This document shows positions 41,945 to 51,315 of a DNA stretch of 64,000 nucleotides, in pieces (positions within the stretch are counted from its first letter, which is position 1; the number at the start of each line of letters is the position of its first letter). A model generated the notes under the pieces. The model saw only the letters and a program-made list of their open reading frames with translations. It was not told the DNA's origin and did not search any database. The DNA lies in assembly GCF_017104715.1 (NCBI RefSeq), contig NZ_JAAGPI010000003.1, positions 1 to 64,000 of the forward strand, written 5' to 3'. The position numbers were made by a program, and so were the translations under genes. The stretch is from Burkholderia sp. Ac-20365. Lineage in GTDB: Bacteria; Pseudomonadota; Gammaproteobacteria; Burkholderiales; Burkholderiaceae.

Positions 41945-43357
41945 ATGGATTCGGACTTGCAGATCCAGCTCGACCGGACAGCCAGGCTTTCCCTGGCAGA
42001 ACAGATTCGTGAGAGCATCAGTCGGGCCATAGAGTCAGGTGTGCTTGCTCCTGGTACCCGGCTGCCCTCATGGCAGGACCTGGCCGCGCAACTCGGCGTG
42101 GCGCGCGGAACGGTTCAGGCGGCATACGAACGGTTGTCCGACGCGCAGATGATCGAAACATTCGGGGCAGGGGGCACGCGCGTGGCCCCGCGGCTCCGCG
42201 TGGTGGCAACGCTACCCAAAGCACCGCGGCCCGGAGCGTTTATGCGGGCCTATGATGAGATGAACGCTGGCCCTGCGATCTTTCAGCTCGGCATTCCTGC
42301 ATTTGAAGGACTACCGGAGAAGCTTTTTTCACGGGCGCGCTCTGCCAATCTGCTGAAAACGGGATGTTTATCGTCTCTGCTTTATCCCGATCCAAGAGGG
42401 GAACTGGAACTGCGCACGGAAATCGCGGGCAATCTCTCCATTGCCAGAAACTTCCACTGCCATCCTGAGCAGGTGTTTGTCACTTCGGGATATAGCTCGG
42501 GCTTAGGTCTGGCACTGCGGGTTTTAGGATTGGACGGTAAGAAAGTCTGGATGGAAGAGCCCGGCTTCATGGTCACCCGGAAAGGGTTGGAGCTCGCTCG
42601 CCTGAATATCGTGCCGATACCGGTGGATGCTGACGGTATCAACGTCGACTATGGTATCGATACGGCTGCGGACGCCGCGTTAGCCGTCTTGACGCCCGGT
42701 CAACAAGCTCCGTTGGGCTCGACCCTGTCGTTAAGGCGCCGTCTTCAGCTGATCGAATGGGCGGCCTCGAGCGGCGCCTGGATCATTGAAGATGATTACC
42801 TTGGTGAGTTGCAACTGGAAGGTAGGCCGGCACCTGCCATGGCGTCGCTTGGCGAGGGCAAGCGGGTCATCCACATCGGTTCTTTCAGCAAGACCGTTAA
42901 CCCTGCTCTGCGGCTTGGATTCGTCGTGGTGCCAACCGAACTGGCCAACGCATTCGCCGAGGTTGCCGCAACACTTGCTCCCGCGCCGTCACCAGTGATT
43001 CAACTCGCCATGGCTCAATTCATGCACGACGGCCACTATATCCGGCGCGTGCGTCGACTCAAGCGTCTATATTCCGCCCAGCGTGACGCACTGTGCGAGC
43101 AATTGCGAATGCGCGACGCGCAGTGGGTTAACGCCGGCCTCGCAGTGCTCCTCCGACTCCCAGACGGCGCACCCGACGTGCGGATCGTTCGTGAAGCGAT
43201 GACCGTTGGTATGGCGCCATCGCCTTTATCCGTGTGGTTCGCGAATCCGTCCTGGGCTTTATCTGGCCTGTTGCTCGGCGTTGCTACGTCGCCTGAGCAG
43301 CACCTCGCCACGTCGTGCCAGCGGCTGTTCGAGATCATTGACCGATATTGCTCATGA
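41945..43357 (+). CDS. MocR/PdxR-type regulator (GntR HTH plus aminotransferase fold)
   Basis: 470 residues. N-terminal GntR winged helix (IESGVLAPGTRLPSWQDLAA, then VARGTVQAAYERL) joined by a linker to a fold-type I aminotransferase domain. PLP site: IEDDYLGELQ (Asp for the pyridine N) and SFSKTVNPALRLGFVV with the Schiff-base Lys. These proteins are PLP-sensing transcription factors rather than transaminases. The likely target is the divergent azoreductase gene and itself. ATG 41945 begins right before the HTH; earlier in-frame codons overlap the operator. Confidence 0.9.
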   Translation: MDSDLQIQLDRTARLSLAEQIRESISRAIESGVLAPGTRLPSWQDLAAQLGVARGTVQAAYERLSDAQMIETFGAGGTRVAPRLRVVATLPKAPRPGAFMRAYDEMNAGPAIFQLGIPAFEGLPEKLFSRARSANLLKTGCLSSLLYPDPRGELELRTEIAGNLSIARNFHCHPEQVFVTSGYSSGLGLALRVLGLDGKKVWMEEPGFMVTRKGLELARLNIVPIPVDADGINVDYGIDTAADAALAVLTPGQQAPLGSTLSLRRRLQLIEWAASSGAWIIEDDYLGELQLEGRPAPAMASLGEGKRVIHIGSFSKTVNPALRLGFVVVPTELANAFAEVAATLAPAPSPVIQLAMAQFMHDGHYIRRVRRLKRLYSAQRDALCEQLRMRDAQWVNAGLAVLLRLPDGAPDVRIVREAMTVGMAPSPLSVWFANPSWALSGLLLGVATSPEQHLATSCQRLFEIIDRYCS

Positions 43358-44051
43358 GACGCGCCGGGCATCACCTGGAGTTGGTTGAGCGTGACGAAAT
43401 GTGCCGAGGGCGGCTTCGGTCTGATTGGTTTGTACTTCACTGTGGAGTGCGGGAGTCGCGGTACGTCCCGTATAGATAGGTTCCTGTGCAGCCATCCGTC
43501 CCCGAACTCCACCGCGCGTCAGCCCTAACGACGCCTGGCCATCGACAAGATCAGGATTGACCGGTTCTTTATCTGCAATCCGAGGCGTCGGAAAATTTCA
43601 AGCATGCTGGCCCCAGCAAGGGGCTAGCGGAGAGAACGACGGTTGGGAGCGTGCAAACGACCGATTTGGCCAGACTATTCCGCGAGAAAGGGTGCGATTA
43701 TCAGCCAGGGACGACTTTTGCTGTAGAACTCGTCCGAGCCCTGAGATTCAGGGCGTTGCATGAATGTGCGAATAGACCGCGTGACGCGCGTTTGGTGCAC
43801 TCTGACGGTTGGCCGCGGATACGACGTACGACGGGTGGTCGTGCGCCATGCGCGGCACGTGGCTTGCTCGAAAAGCAGACGATGGCGTGGACGAGTTTCG
43901 GCTTCTCTAATCCAGAACTGGACCGCTTTCCATTCTTATAAGATGGCTAAAGTGACGTGACACAGATCACGAAATGACAGGCACATGACTGGATCCGTTG
44001 ACACCGCCTTTGGCGTGTCGTTGGGTCCGGGCGCTTCTATGGTGCCTCGAT
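43358..44051. other. 694-base stretch without a recognised gene
   Basis: Small frames here have no family signal. The right end is the promoter region of the acyltransferase genes, with the CRP-like site listed separately and an imperfect hairpin at 44000-44019 (GACACCGCC...GGCGTGTC). Confidence 0.45.
43956..43971. promoter_or_regulatory. CRP/FNR-type palindrome
   Basis: CGTGACACAGATCACG is a GTGA-N6-TCAC palindrome, the core of CRP-family sites, 81 bases before the first acyltransferase gene. The position suits activation. Confidence 0.5.
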
Positions 44052-45269
44052 ATGAATACTCGGATTTGCCTCGACGCTTCAACAGTCGTCACAACGGGGC
44101 AGGCGCGACACAGGGTTAATATTCTGAGGAATGTCGCTGCATTCGAAGCATTCCGCGCGCCATGGCAACACCTTCAGGACCATTCGGAAGACTGTAGCCC
44201 GAGCCTTGACTTCCAGTATTGCAAACTGGCTGCGACGCAGGCGTTGTCAGAGGGCAGTCTCGTCGCAATCGTCATGGTCTATGACGACGAGGTACTTGTC
44301 GCGCTGTGGCCATTGACTATCAGGCGCACAGGCATCTTGCGGGCGGCCGGGGTGTTGACCAGCGGGAATAACGAGGAGTATGGGGGACCGTTGTTCAGGG
44401 GCAGGGCGACGCCCGCCATGTGTGCCGCAAGTATCGACGCGGTCATGCAATTGCCGGCCGACATACTTGAGATTCCATTTGTCGAGAAGGGCAGTACATG
44501 GGGAAGGGCGCTGCAAACAGCGCCGCAGTCCTGGGTGCAGACAATGTTGCCCGAACGACTGCACATTCTTCCCGGATACGCGGCGAGCTTGCGGGACTTT
44601 GCGCGCTGGGAAGATTTTGTCGGCAGCATTTCGCCCTCGCTCCGGCGAAATCTTCGACGCTACAGGGAAAAGCTGAACGCTGCTGGCAACGTCGAGTTTG
44701 GCTGGTGCAAGAACTTCGATGACGCGACAAATGTTTTGCACTGGCTGTTCAGCAACAAGCGGCAATGGGCGCGCGAACGGGGCCTGAAAACCGGCTATCT
44801 GATGAAGGACCGCGTCCGGGATTTCTTCATTACGCTGGCAAAAGAGACTGCGCTGGACAGTGTGCCCCTGGTCACCTTCGTGAAGGTAAATGGCGTGCCG
44901 GTCTGTGCGTCGGTCAATCTGGTCGGACCCCGTACTGTCGAATACTGGATCTTCACCTATGACGAAGCCTATAGCCGCTATTCCGTAGGCAATCTGCTGA
45001 CGGAGTTCGTTGCGAGGTGGGCTCATGCAAATGGCCGGGACTTCGATATGCGCCCGCTGTACAACGCATACAAGATTAGTTGGACTACCCGTCATACGCG
45101 TCACTGGACGCCGATGCTGATACTCACTCGCCGTGGACGGCTTGCCGAGCTTACCGTGTTATTTCGACTGGTGTCTCGCGTGCAACGTCGCCTCGCCCGG
45201 GCAGTACTCTCTACGTTTCGAGCTACGCAGCGGCGCTGCGCGAGTCTGTCGGGTTCACAACCACGATAA
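44052..45269 (+). CDS. BcsL/CelD-like GNAT acyltransferase
   Basis: 405 residues resembling the CelD/BcsL family (GNAT_acetyltr_6), linked to exopolysaccharide or cellulose modification. N-terminal part has FDFQYCKL-type and VALWPLTIRRTGILRAAGVL segments; the acyltransferase core has FVGSISPSLRRNLRRYREKL, RDFFITLAKET, ASVNLVGPRTVEYWIFTYDE and YSVGNLLTEFVARWA. It is cytosolic with no membrane segment. ATG 44052 is chosen because the longer form at 43998 runs through the promoter. It is followed by a similar gene; no cellulose synthase genes are nearby. Confidence 0.82.
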   Translation: MNTRICLDASTVVTTGQARHRVNILRNVAAFEAFRAPWQHLQDHSEDCSPSLDFQYCKLAATQALSEGSLVAIVMVYDDEVLVALWPLTIRRTGILRAAGVLTSGNNEEYGGPLFRGRATPAMCAASIDAVMQLPADILEIPFVEKGSTWGRALQTAPQSWVQTMLPERLHILPGYAASLRDFARWEDFVGSISPSLRRNLRRYREKLNAAGNVEFGWCKNFDDATNVLHWLFSNKRQWARERGLKTGYLMKDRVRDFFITLAKETALDSVPLVTFVKVNGVPVCASVNLVGPRTVEYWIFTYDEAYSRYSVGNLLTEFVARWAHANGRDFDMRPLYNAYKISWTTRHTRHWTPMLILTRRGRLAELTVLFRLVSRVQRRLARAVLSTFRATQRRCASLSGSQPR

Positions 45270-45388
45270 ATCGCCTGCTGAGTAACGGGCAGCATGGTGC
45301 GTGCGATATCGCTAACGTTTCAGGCAAGTGTGAACCACTCCGATGCATACGGAGTGCAGCCATTTAAGCTTACGCGGGAAGATGCAAT

Positions 45389-46423
45389 GTGATGACAATG
45401 GAGCCTTGTCCGATACTCGAGATCCAACGGCGTGAGGATGGAGTCGTGGCCCCAACGCCCACAGAGGTACTCAGTACCCGTCCGGCAGCGGCTTACTCGA
45501 TTTTTCACGAACCATGGTGGCTCGACATTGCGACGGGCGGACGCTGGTGTACAGCGAAAGTAACGCAAGGCAGCCGGGTGATCGGAGAGATGCCTTATGC
45601 GCTTGCCACCCGTAAAGGCTTGTGGCGCGTCTCGCGGCTGCCGCCGTTGACGCGTTCGCTCGGTCCCGTCATTGAACCGATCGGCTCGGCTTGCCCCGAT
45701 GCTGAGTTTCGCCATCACATGAGAGTCACGGCCCATCTGATCGATCAGCTACCGGGATGTGACAGCTTTTTCCAGATCTTCGATCATAGGGTGAAAGACG
45801 CGCTCGCATTCGCACTACGCGGCTTCGGGGTTTCCGCACGATACACGTTACATATCGGCCCCGATTGCACCACGGTGGAAGCATGGGCAAGGATGAGCGC
45901 CAGGACGCGACATGCTATCCGTCATGCAGCCGCACTTCTGACGGTACGGGCTATAGAACGACCACGCGAATTTCTTGATTTCTATGAGGCGAACCTCTCG
46001 GCACGCTCAAGAACCAATGCCTACGGCACTGATGTCATGCATGAGCTTGTGAACGCTTTTGTCGAAAGGCAAGCCGGCTATTTGCTGGGTGCGTATGACC
46101 GGCACGGACGACTCGTCGGCGGGATTGGCATTGTCTGGGACTGCGAGCACATGTACTACCTCCTGTCGTCGCGCTCGCAGACCGCGTCAGGCGGAGCCAT
46201 CAGTCTTCTTGTATGGTCGGCGATCCAGGACGCAATCAAACGTAACCTGACCTTTGATTTTGACGGATTCTCCAATGCCGCTGCTTATGCATTCTTACGT
46301 GGATTCGGGGGAACGCTAATACAGCGGCTCGGCGTGGAACGGCACGGCATGGCCTACTCGCTCGCGAGAACGATCAGGCGCGGTCTCCCTGGGGCCAACG
46401 ACGCATTTTCGGCGAGCCTCTGA
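45389..46423 (+). CDS. second BcsL/CelD-like GNAT acyltransferase
   Basis: 344 residues, distantly similar in layout to the preceding gene. IFHEPWWLDIATGGRWCTAK starts the N-terminal lobe and the C-terminal lobe has MSARTRHAIRHAAALLTV, NAFVERQAGYLLGAYDRHGR, GGIGIVWDCEHMYYLLSSRS and FDGFSNAAAYAFLRGFGG. This is the FemAB/CelD-type GNAT fold. Start may be GTG 45389, ATG 45392 or ATG 45398. The two genes likely form one transcript and modify a surface polysaccharide or lipid, which is inference. Confidence 0.78.
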   Translation: MMTMEPCPILEIQRREDGVVAPTPTEVLSTRPAAAYSIFHEPWWLDIATGGRWCTAKVTQGSRVIGEMPYALATRKGLWRVSRLPPLTRSLGPVIEPIGSACPDAEFRHHMRVTAHLIDQLPGCDSFFQIFDHRVKDALAFALRGFGVSARYTLHIGPDCTTVEAWARMSARTRHAIRHAAALLTVRAIERPREFLDFYEANLSARSRTNAYGTDVMHELVNAFVERQAGYLLGAYDRHGRLVGGIGIVWDCEHMYYLLSSRSQTASGGAISLLVWSAIQDAIKRNLTFDFDGFSNAAAYAFLRGFGGTLIQRLGVERHGMAYSLARTIRRGLPGANDAFSASL

Positions 46424-46491
46424 GCGTCTTGCCTTGCAGCCAACCGCGCAACGGAAATATTGCATACCTAAAAATCTCGCGAGCGGCTATT

Positions 46492-46640
46492 TCACGGCTC
46501 TCGCATGGCATTGGCCGCCAACGCGTTGAAGAACTCAGTGACGTGAATGAAGTTCGCACCTGCAGCCGCCAGCGTGCCGAAGATCACTTCCGCGTCGGCC
46601 CGCGCGCCCGGCCACTTCGAAGCGCACGACTTTTCTAACC
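46492..46640 (-). pseudogene. possible remnant of an NADH:flavin oxidoreductase (OYE family)
   Basis: A minus-strand frame reads WPGARADAEVIFGTLAAAGA then NFIHVTEFFNALA, close to the WPG...AAAG-x-x-IHVTE segment late in old-yellow-enzyme proteins. Nothing else of the protein is present. Low certainty. Confidence 0.35.
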
Positions 46641-46698
46641 CGCCACCACAAGGGTGTCGAGCCCACTGCCGCGGGATATGCATTTTCCCCGAACTAAC

Positions 46699-48099
46699 TC
46701 ACGCGCTGGCCGCCCGGGGAAAGTACAACGTGAAGGTTGTACGTTCGCCATAGCTCGTGACGTCCACTTTGCCCCGATGGAGTTCCATGATGGATTTCAC
46801 GATAGCCAGTCCCAAACCGGTGTTTTTCGCTGACCCGTGCCGGGAGGCGTCCACCCGGTAAAAGCGCTCGAAGATTTTCTCGAGATGTACGGGCGCAATC
46901 GATTGTCCGTGGTTGGTTACCTTAATAACCGAGTACTTCGACGATTCGGACGCACTGAGTTCGACCGATGACCCCGGACATGCATGCTCGAGTGCATTCG
47001 ATATGAGATTACTTGCCGCCCGACGCAACAGTGTGGCATCGGCAGTGATGCGGGCGGTTCCCTCCACCGTTAACCGGACATCCGATTCTTCTGCCAGCCC
47101 CTGAAAATACGACGTAAGTTTGCCCAGTTCGTCGGCTGCATCGAGTGTCGCGACGCGCAGAACCTGTTGCGCGTTGTCCGTTCGCGCGAGAAAGAGCATG
47201 CTCTCAATCATCCGCTGTAGTCGCTCACACTCCTCAATGTTGGAGTCGATAAGGGTTTCGTACTCGTCCGTCGTTCTGGTTCGAGACAGCGTGACCTGCG
47301 ACGAACTGATAACGTTCGCGAGAGGCGTTCTCATGTCATGTGCAAGGTCGGATGAAAACTGCGAAAGACGCACGAACGCGCGCTCCAGCCGGTCGAGCAT
47401 GCGGTTGACCGAAAGCGCTATTTCCTGAAGCTCAAGAGGTCCGCCCTGTATATCGAGACGTTCGCCAAGATTATGGGCTTCGATCCGCGAAGTCTGTCGG
47501 CCTATGCTTTCTACAGGCGAAAGCCCACGTCTTGCGACCGCATAGCCAAGCATCCCGACAAGAGCAGCGCCGAACGCTACGGCGACCCAGATGTCAACAC
47601 GATAGCTCTCAAGAAGTGATTGTCGGTCGGACGCGGCGCGGACCAGCAGCACGCGAACCATCTCCCGGGACGGGAGTACCTGCTCTGCGGATATGCATCG
47701 GGATGGCCCGATTAATTCCAGGTTACAGGCGTACGGTTTTCCGCCGGGATGGTCGTTCTGAAAGATCGAGGTGAGGTCGACCTCCTTCCTCTCGGCATGT
47801 TCTACAAGTGTATGGTTGTGCTCGTCTACGATGCCAAGATAGACGCCCGGGTGCGAGAGCAATACCTCATGGAACATCGCAGGATTGGCCCGAACCGCGT
47901 CCACGGAACCCGCATCACGTGCAAGTTGCTGGAATTGTGCGAGTTTGCCTGTGATTTCAATGTCGTCGCGCCGTTGCAACTCGGCCGACAGGGAGCGGTA
48001 CAGAAACGCGCCCATCAAGGCAAACACGACGAACGCGGCTAATGCGAAGGCGCCCGTCAACCGCCGAAGCAGTGAATACGGAGTTGTCCGGAGGCTCAC
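46699..48099 (-). CDS. heavy-metal type sensor histidine kinase (CusS/CopS-like)
   Basis: 466 residues. Membrane segments near 15-35 and 170-190 enclose a periplasmic sensor of about 135 residues that contains few His and Met; a HAMP region follows ([20 protein letters not shown]). Kinase motifs: H-box [16 protein letters not shown]-box [11 protein letters not shown]-box [11 protein letters not shown]. Its start overlaps the stop of the response regulator gene (ATGA). Placement divergent from the copper genes argues for copper or silver sensing. Confidence 0.9.
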   Translation of the reverse strand: MSLRTTPYSLLRRLTGAFALAAFVVFALMGAFLYRSLSAELQRRDDIEITGKLAQFQQLARDAGSVDAVRANPAMFHEVLLSHPGVYLGIVDEHNHTLVEHAERKEVDLTSIFQNDHPGGKPYACNLELIGPSRCISAEQVLPSREMVRVLLVRAASDRQSLLESYRVDIWVAVAFGAALVGMLGYAVARRGLSPVESIGRQTSRIEAHNLGERLDIQGGPLELQEIALSVNRMLDRLERAFVRLSQFSSDLAHDMRTPLANVISSSQVTLSRTRTTDEYETLIDSNIEECERLQRMIESMLFLARTDNAQQVLRVATLDAADELGKLTSYFQGLAEESDVRLTVEGTARITADATLLRRAASNLISNALEHACPGSSVELSASESSKYSVIKVTNHGQSIAPVHLEKIFERFYRVDASRHGSAKNTGLGLAIVKSIMELHRGKVDVTSYGERTTFTLYFPRAASA

Positions 48100-48767
48100 G
48101 AGCGGTCCTCGAGCACGTAGCCCATGCCCCTGACAGTGTGCAGCAGCTTCGTCTCAAACGCGTTGTCGATTTTTGCGCGCAGGCGCTTGACCGCGGCGTC
48201 GACAACGTTCGTGTCGCTGTCGAAATTCATATCCCAGATTTGTGACGTGATGAACGTGCGCGTCAACACTTCGCCTTGCCGCTCGGCAAGCAACTGCAGC
48301 AACGAGAATTCCTGCGCGGTCAGGTCGATGCGGACGTCTGCGCGTTTGACCCGTCGTCTGATCAGGTCGACTTCTAGGTCTGCGATGCGAAGCACGTCTT
48401 TGACCGCGCGTGGAGCGCGCCGCAACAGGGAGCGGATTCTGGCGAGAAATTCAGCGTAAGCGAAGGGCTTCGAGAGATAGTCATCAGCTCCCAGTTCAAA
48501 TCCCTCTACCTTGTCGGCAACCGTGTCGCGTGCCGTCAGCAGAAGGACTGGCGTTTCTTTTTCCCTGCGCAGTCGCCGAAGTAGCTCGAAGCCGTCGATT
48601 CCCGGGAGCATGACATCGAGAACGATGAGGTCGAAATCCTCGTGCAGGGCAAGGAACAGCCCATTGTCGCCGTTATCGGCGGTATCTACCGTGAAGCTCG
48701 CCTCAACCAGACCCTTCTTGAGGTATGAGGCCATCTTCGGCTCGTCTTCGATGATAAGTATGCGCAT
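48096..48767 (-). CDS. OmpR-type response regulator (CusR/CopR-like)
   Basis: 223 residues. Receiver domain with phospho-Asp in [18 protein letters not shown] and the TARD switch; C-terminal winged helix with [20 protein letters not shown] and [11 protein letters not shown], the wording of CusR/CopR/CzcR proteins. The first gene of the minus-strand two-gene operon, divergent from the copper operon. The inverted repeat at 48860-48899 is its likely site. Confidence 0.93.
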   Translation of the reverse strand: MRILIIEDEPKMASYLKKGLVEASFTVDTADNGDNGLFLALHEDFDLIVLDVMLPGIDGFELLRRLRREKETPVLLLTARDTVADKVEGFELGADDYLSKPFAYAEFLARIRSLLRRAPRAVKDVLRIADLEVDLIRRRVKRADVRIDLTAQEFSLLQLLAERQGEVLTRTFITSQIWDMNFDSDTNVVDAAVKRLRAKIDNAFETKLLHTVRGMGYVLEDRS

Positions 48768-48859
48768 GAAATGGAAAGGTCTCGGCGTTTTCCTGGATTC
48801 TAAGAGACCGATTCTAGCCAGCTTAGACGTCGGTCAACGGCGGAAAAATGACGGGATCG

Positions 48860-48899
48860 TGACAAATTTTTCATCTTCGTACGTCTGAAAAATTGGTCA
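48860..48899. promoter_or_regulatory. CopR/CusR-type inverted repeat operator
   Basis: TGACAAATTTTTCA (48860-48873) and TGAAAAATTGGTCA (48886-48899) are inverted repeats with one mismatch and a 12-base spacer. They lie between the divergent response-regulator and copper genes. AT-rich TGACA/TGTCA half sites are usual for CusR/CopR proteins. Confidence 0.65.
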
Positions 48900-49028
48900 T
48901 CTTGCAGCCATCCTTCCGTCAGAAGGCTCTGGGTAAGCTTCCTCCCGTCAGCGCCGTGTGTGCCGTTATGCGTTGACACGCTTTCCAGCTTACAGCCCCG
49001 TAAAACCACGTGCTAGACTCCGCCCCCC

Positions 49029-49430
49029 ATGTATCACTGGCGCAAACTTTTCATCGTTGTTCTGCTGATACTGAGCCTCCCGGTTCAGTCGCTTGCGGCT
49101 GTCTCGATGAAATGTGGCCCGGGTGAGGCTAGCGAAGACAAGGCGTCGCATGCTCACATGGCGCATGTCTTGTTGAGCAGCGACCACCACAGCCATGCGA
49201 CGCCCGGTCTGGAGCGTGCGCACCCGGATGGGCATCATCACGGCGGGGCGCAGCACGCACACGCGTGTTCGACGTGTGCATCCTGCTGCTTCGGTGCGGC
49301 AATGCTTTCCGTACCGGTCATGCCGGCTTCGGTCGGCTTTATTCACTTCTTCACACCACCTCCTGCCGCTCCCGTCGTCTCGTTTCTGACCGGTGGCATC
49401 GAGCGACCTCCCAGGTCGACTCTCGTCTAG
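49029..49430 (+). CDS. His/Cys-rich secreted protein of the copper operon (CopL-like)
   Basis: 133 residues. A hydrophobic N-terminal segment (LFIVVLLILSLPVQSLAAVS) is followed by a region with many His (SDHHSHATPG, HPDGHHHGGAQHAHA) and the cysteines CSTCASCC, then a second hydrophobic segment. This looks like a copper-binding periplasmic or membrane-anchored protein. First gene of the copper operon, 130 bases from the operator. No firm family name; CopL-like is by appearance only. Confidence 0.7.
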   Translation: MYHWRKLFIVVLLILSLPVQSLAAVSMKCGPGEASEDKASHAHMAHVLLSSDHHSHATPGLERAHPDGHHHGGAQHAHACSTCASCCFGAAMLSVPVMPASVGFIHFFTPPPAAPVVSFLTGGIERPPRSTLV

Positions 49431-49519
49431 TCCACGCACGCGCGGCTGTTCGCTGCGACAGGCCAATTTTTCTGGAGACGCGCACCCCGTCTCCGGATGC
49501 TTCACGACGAGAACAATTC

Positions 49520-49813
49520 ATGCGAACGATTTCTGCGGCGCTCTTGAGCGCAGGCGCAGTCTTGCCGTTGCTCGCGCATGCCGCGACGCCGGTTCCCGAC
49601 CCAACGGATGCAGGGGCGTCCGTACCGGCATTTACCGTCCCGTCGGCCTTCGATGGCTATAAACCATGGCAGGACGGGGAGTCACCGAACTGGCAGCAAC
49701 TGAATCGTGCCGTTGCCCCGAGTCGGGCTATGACCGGCAACAAGCATGGTCAGCAGTCAGGCACGAACACACACGGAAAAACATCGCATGAGCACGGGGG
49801 CGAGTCGAAATGA
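49520..49813 (+). CDS. hypothetical small secreted protein of the copper operon
   Basis: 97 residues with a signal peptide (ISAALLSAGAVLPLLAHAA). The mature part is Pro-, Asn- and His-containing (FDGYKPWQDGESPNWQQLN, ending HGKTSHEHGGESK). Not recognised as a named family. Its stop overlaps the TolC start (ATGA), so it is part of the operon and probably periplasmic. Confidence 0.65.
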   Translation: MRTISAALLSAGAVLPLLAHAATPVPDPTDAGASVPAFTVPSAFDGYKPWQDGESPNWQQLNRAVAPSRAMTGNKHGQQSGTNTHGKTSHEHGGESK

Positions 49814-51315
49814 TGCGCCACCTCGCACCAGGTCGCGTGTCCTGCATCGCCATCGCGACAATTCTGCTGGCCGGTTGCACGACCTTTTCGAAGGACGGCG
49901 GCTTCAACACCGTATCGACGGTTGCATCCGATCGTCTGGGTAAAGAAGCCGTCTATGTTAAATCCGATGAGGACCGCGACGCCGTCTACAAGCGAACGCA
50001 GGAACTCCTGTCCAGGCCTCTCGGCATGGACGACGCTGTCCAGGTTGCGCTGCTGAACAACCGGGGACTCCAGGCGTCGTACGGGGAGCTTGGCGTTTCC
50101 GAGGCTGACCTCGTCCAGGCTGGGCGTCTGCCCAATCCTGGCTTTACTTTCAGCCGCACCCACTGGAGCGATGGCTTCGGCATCAGCCGGACGTTTTCGA
50201 TGGGCGTACTGGGGGTGCTCACGCTGCCGGTCGCAACGCGCATCGAAAGTCGACGGTTCGAACAGACGAGACTCGAGACCGCCAATGCAATGCTCGCGGT
50301 TGCCGCGGACGCCCGCAAGGCATACGTGAACGCGGTGGCGGCTGAACAGGCCGCAATGTACGCCGCTCAGGTCAAAGACTCATCAGAGGCCGGCGCAGAA
50401 CTCGCCTTGCGAATGCGTCAGGCGGGCAACTTCAGCAAGCTCGACTATGCACGCGAACAGGCGTTTTATGCTGAGTCGGTCGCCCAGTCGGCGAAGGCAC
50501 GGCAACAGGCAGTCGCCGCCCGGGAAAAGCTCACGCGCACGATGGGTCTATGGGGCTCAGGTACCCGGTACAAGCTGCCGGACCGTTTGCCTGACCTGCC
50601 GAAGGACAGGCCGCAACTGAACGACCTCGAAGGCGTCGCGATGCAGAACCGGCTCGACATCCAGGCGGCGAAGCTCCGGACGCAAGGTGTTGCCACCTCG
50701 CTTGGATTAAGCAAGGCGACCCGGTTCATCAATGCACTCGACGTCGGCTATCTCGACAACTTCGAGACCGACAAGGGGCATGAGCACGGATACGAAATCA
50801 GTGTCGAGATTCCCATCTTCGACTGGGGCAGCGCGAAAGTGGCGCGAGCCGAAGCCATCTACATGCAGTCGGCAAACCGGCTTGCCCAGACGGCGATCGA
50901 CGCGCGCTCCGAGGTCCGGGAGTCGTATTCAGCCTATGTGACGAGCTATGACGTGGCGAAGCACTATCGCGATGAGGTTGTGCCAGTTCGCAAGACTATC
51001 TCTGACGAAATGCTGCTGCGCTACAACGGCATGCTCACCAGCGTGTTCGAGCTGCTTTCCGATTCACGCGACCAGGTGAGCGCCGTCAACGGATATATCG
51101 ATGCGCTGAAGGATTACTGGCTTGCAGAGACGGATCTGCAGCAGGCGCTCGGTGGGCGGCTTCCGCCCCTCGGTATAACGCAAGCGCCCGCCACGTCGCA
51201 CGGTGATGCGACGCCCACGCCAGTGACACAACCACAAGCTGCCCCGTTACAGATGTCGCCACTATCGGCATCCGCTACCCAACCGGCGTCGCCGGCGAAC
51301 CCAGAAGGTAAATGA
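49810..51315 (+). CDS. TolC-family outer membrane efflux lipoprotein (CusC-like)
   Basis: 501 residues. A lipoprotein signal ends in LLAGCTT (lipid attached to Cys). Two OEP repeats follow (about 65-250 and 270-450) with the coiled-coil-forming AVQVALLNNRGLQASYGELG and VSEADLVQAGRLPNPGFTFS; the end is a Pro/Thr-rich tail. Such channels pair with RND pumps in CusCBA, but no CusA or CusB gene is here. It sits directly before the multicopper oxidase with a four-base overlap, so it may let copper or the oxidase product out. Confidence 0.9.
   Translation: MMRHLAPGRVSCIAIATILLAGCTTFSKDGGFNTVSTVASDRLGKEAVYVKSDEDRDAVYKRTQELLSRPLGMDDAVQVALLNNRGLQASYGELGVSEADLVQAGRLPNPGFTFSRTHWSDGFGISRTFSMGVLGVLTLPVATRIESRRFEQTRLETANAMLAVAADARKAYVNAVAAEQAAMYAAQVKDSSEAGAELALRMRQAGNFSKLDYAREQAFYAESVAQSAKARQQAVAAREKLTRTMGLWGSGTRYKLPDRLPDLPKDRPQLNDLEGVAMQNRLDIQAAKLRTQGVATSLGLSKATRFINALDVGYLDNFETDKGHEHGYEISVEIPIFDWGSAKVARAEAIYMQSANRLAQTAIDARSEVRESYSAYVTSYDVAKHYRDEVVPVRKTISDEMLLRYNGMLTSVFELLSDSRDQVSAVNGYIDALKDYWLAETDLQQALGGRLPPLGITQAPATSHGDATPTPVTQPQAAPLQMSPLSASATQPASPANPEGK

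Noticed and set aside
43998..44051. Upstream start for the first acyltransferase
   Set aside because: It would read through the promoter hairpin and adds 18 residues with no family signal.
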